Source: Candidatus Pararuminococcus gallinarum (GTDB taxonomy: Bacteria > Bacillota > Clostridia > Oscillospirales > Ruminococcaceae). Taken from it: a stretch of DNA of 40,627 nt. The position numbers and the translations under genes are program-made. Shown in pieces: positions 40,625-40,627 of the stretch (the stretch's first letter is position 1; the number at the start of each line of letters is the position of its first letter). The notes under the pieces were generated by a model that worked only from the letters and a program-made list of their open reading frames with translations, was not told the origin of the DNA and searched no databases. The stretch is taken from NCBI GenBank assembly GCA_904419775.1, contig CAJFSX010000007.1:1-40627 (forward strand), given 5' to 3'.

Positions 40625-40627
40625 TTC

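Noticed and set aside
1..40627. CRISPR array, prophage or insertion sequence
   Set aside because: No regularly spaced repeats, integrase, transposase or flanking inverted repeats were seen.

Overview
The window reads as a core chromosomal segment of an anaerobic, probably spore-forming member of the Firmicutes, class Clostridia (my best guess is an Oscillospirales/Ruminococcaceae-type genome). The grounds are strong AGGAGG ribosome sites, TTGACA/TATAAT promoters, a tepA-ylzJ-spoIIIE neighbourhood as in endospore formers, Rex, an undivided clostridial PurL, meso-diaminopimelate dehydrogenase and ECF transporter parts. No prophage, transposase, CRISPR array or rRNA is visible. The lineage is inference from gene content; no search was run.

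Layout. 1-7.5 kb: acetyltransferase, tRNA-Ser(CGA), a FemAB-type cell-wall gene with a small membrane protein under a promoter carrying two operator-like repeats, a small XRE regulator, polysaccharide deacetylase, M23 peptidase, dCMP deaminase, RsmA and a SnoaL-like protein. 7.5-14 kb: a broken XRE gene, a surface-anchored protein, an HD-domain protein, a divergent CoaX-like protein paired with an ECF S component, DAHP synthase behind an aromatic-rich leader peptide and attenuator, thioredoxin and a Crp/Fnr regulator. 14-18 kb, minus strand: aconitase, isocitrate/isopropylmalate dehydrogenase and Rex. 18.2-27.2 kb, plus strand: tepA, ylzJ, uppP, ftsK/spoIIIE, a YgiQ radical SAM protein, a ComEC-like metallo-hydrolase with DUF3006, a flavin reductase-like protein and an acyl-CoA thioesterase. 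27.2-33.6 kb, minus strand: VTT membrane protein, PurL and MtaB. 33.8-40.6 kb, plus strand: an HPr-like protein without the active-site His, an AT-rich orphan, D,D-carboxypeptidase, Pgi, a small P-loop protein, Ddh, YceD and L32.

Themes. Cell-envelope genes recur (FemAB, deacetylase, M23 peptidase, UppP, D,D-carboxypeptidase, Ddh). Aconitase plus the dehydrogenase would make 2-oxoglutarate, and the NADH sensor Rex is in the same gene run. The strongest regulatory signal is at 11421-11708. A 38-codon leader with six Tyr, one Trp and one Phe in eleven residues precedes an intrinsic terminator, and by-eye pairing shows segments 1:2, 2:3 and 3:4 of a classical ribosome-mediated attenuator in front of DAHP synthase, the first enzyme of aromatic amino-acid synthesis.
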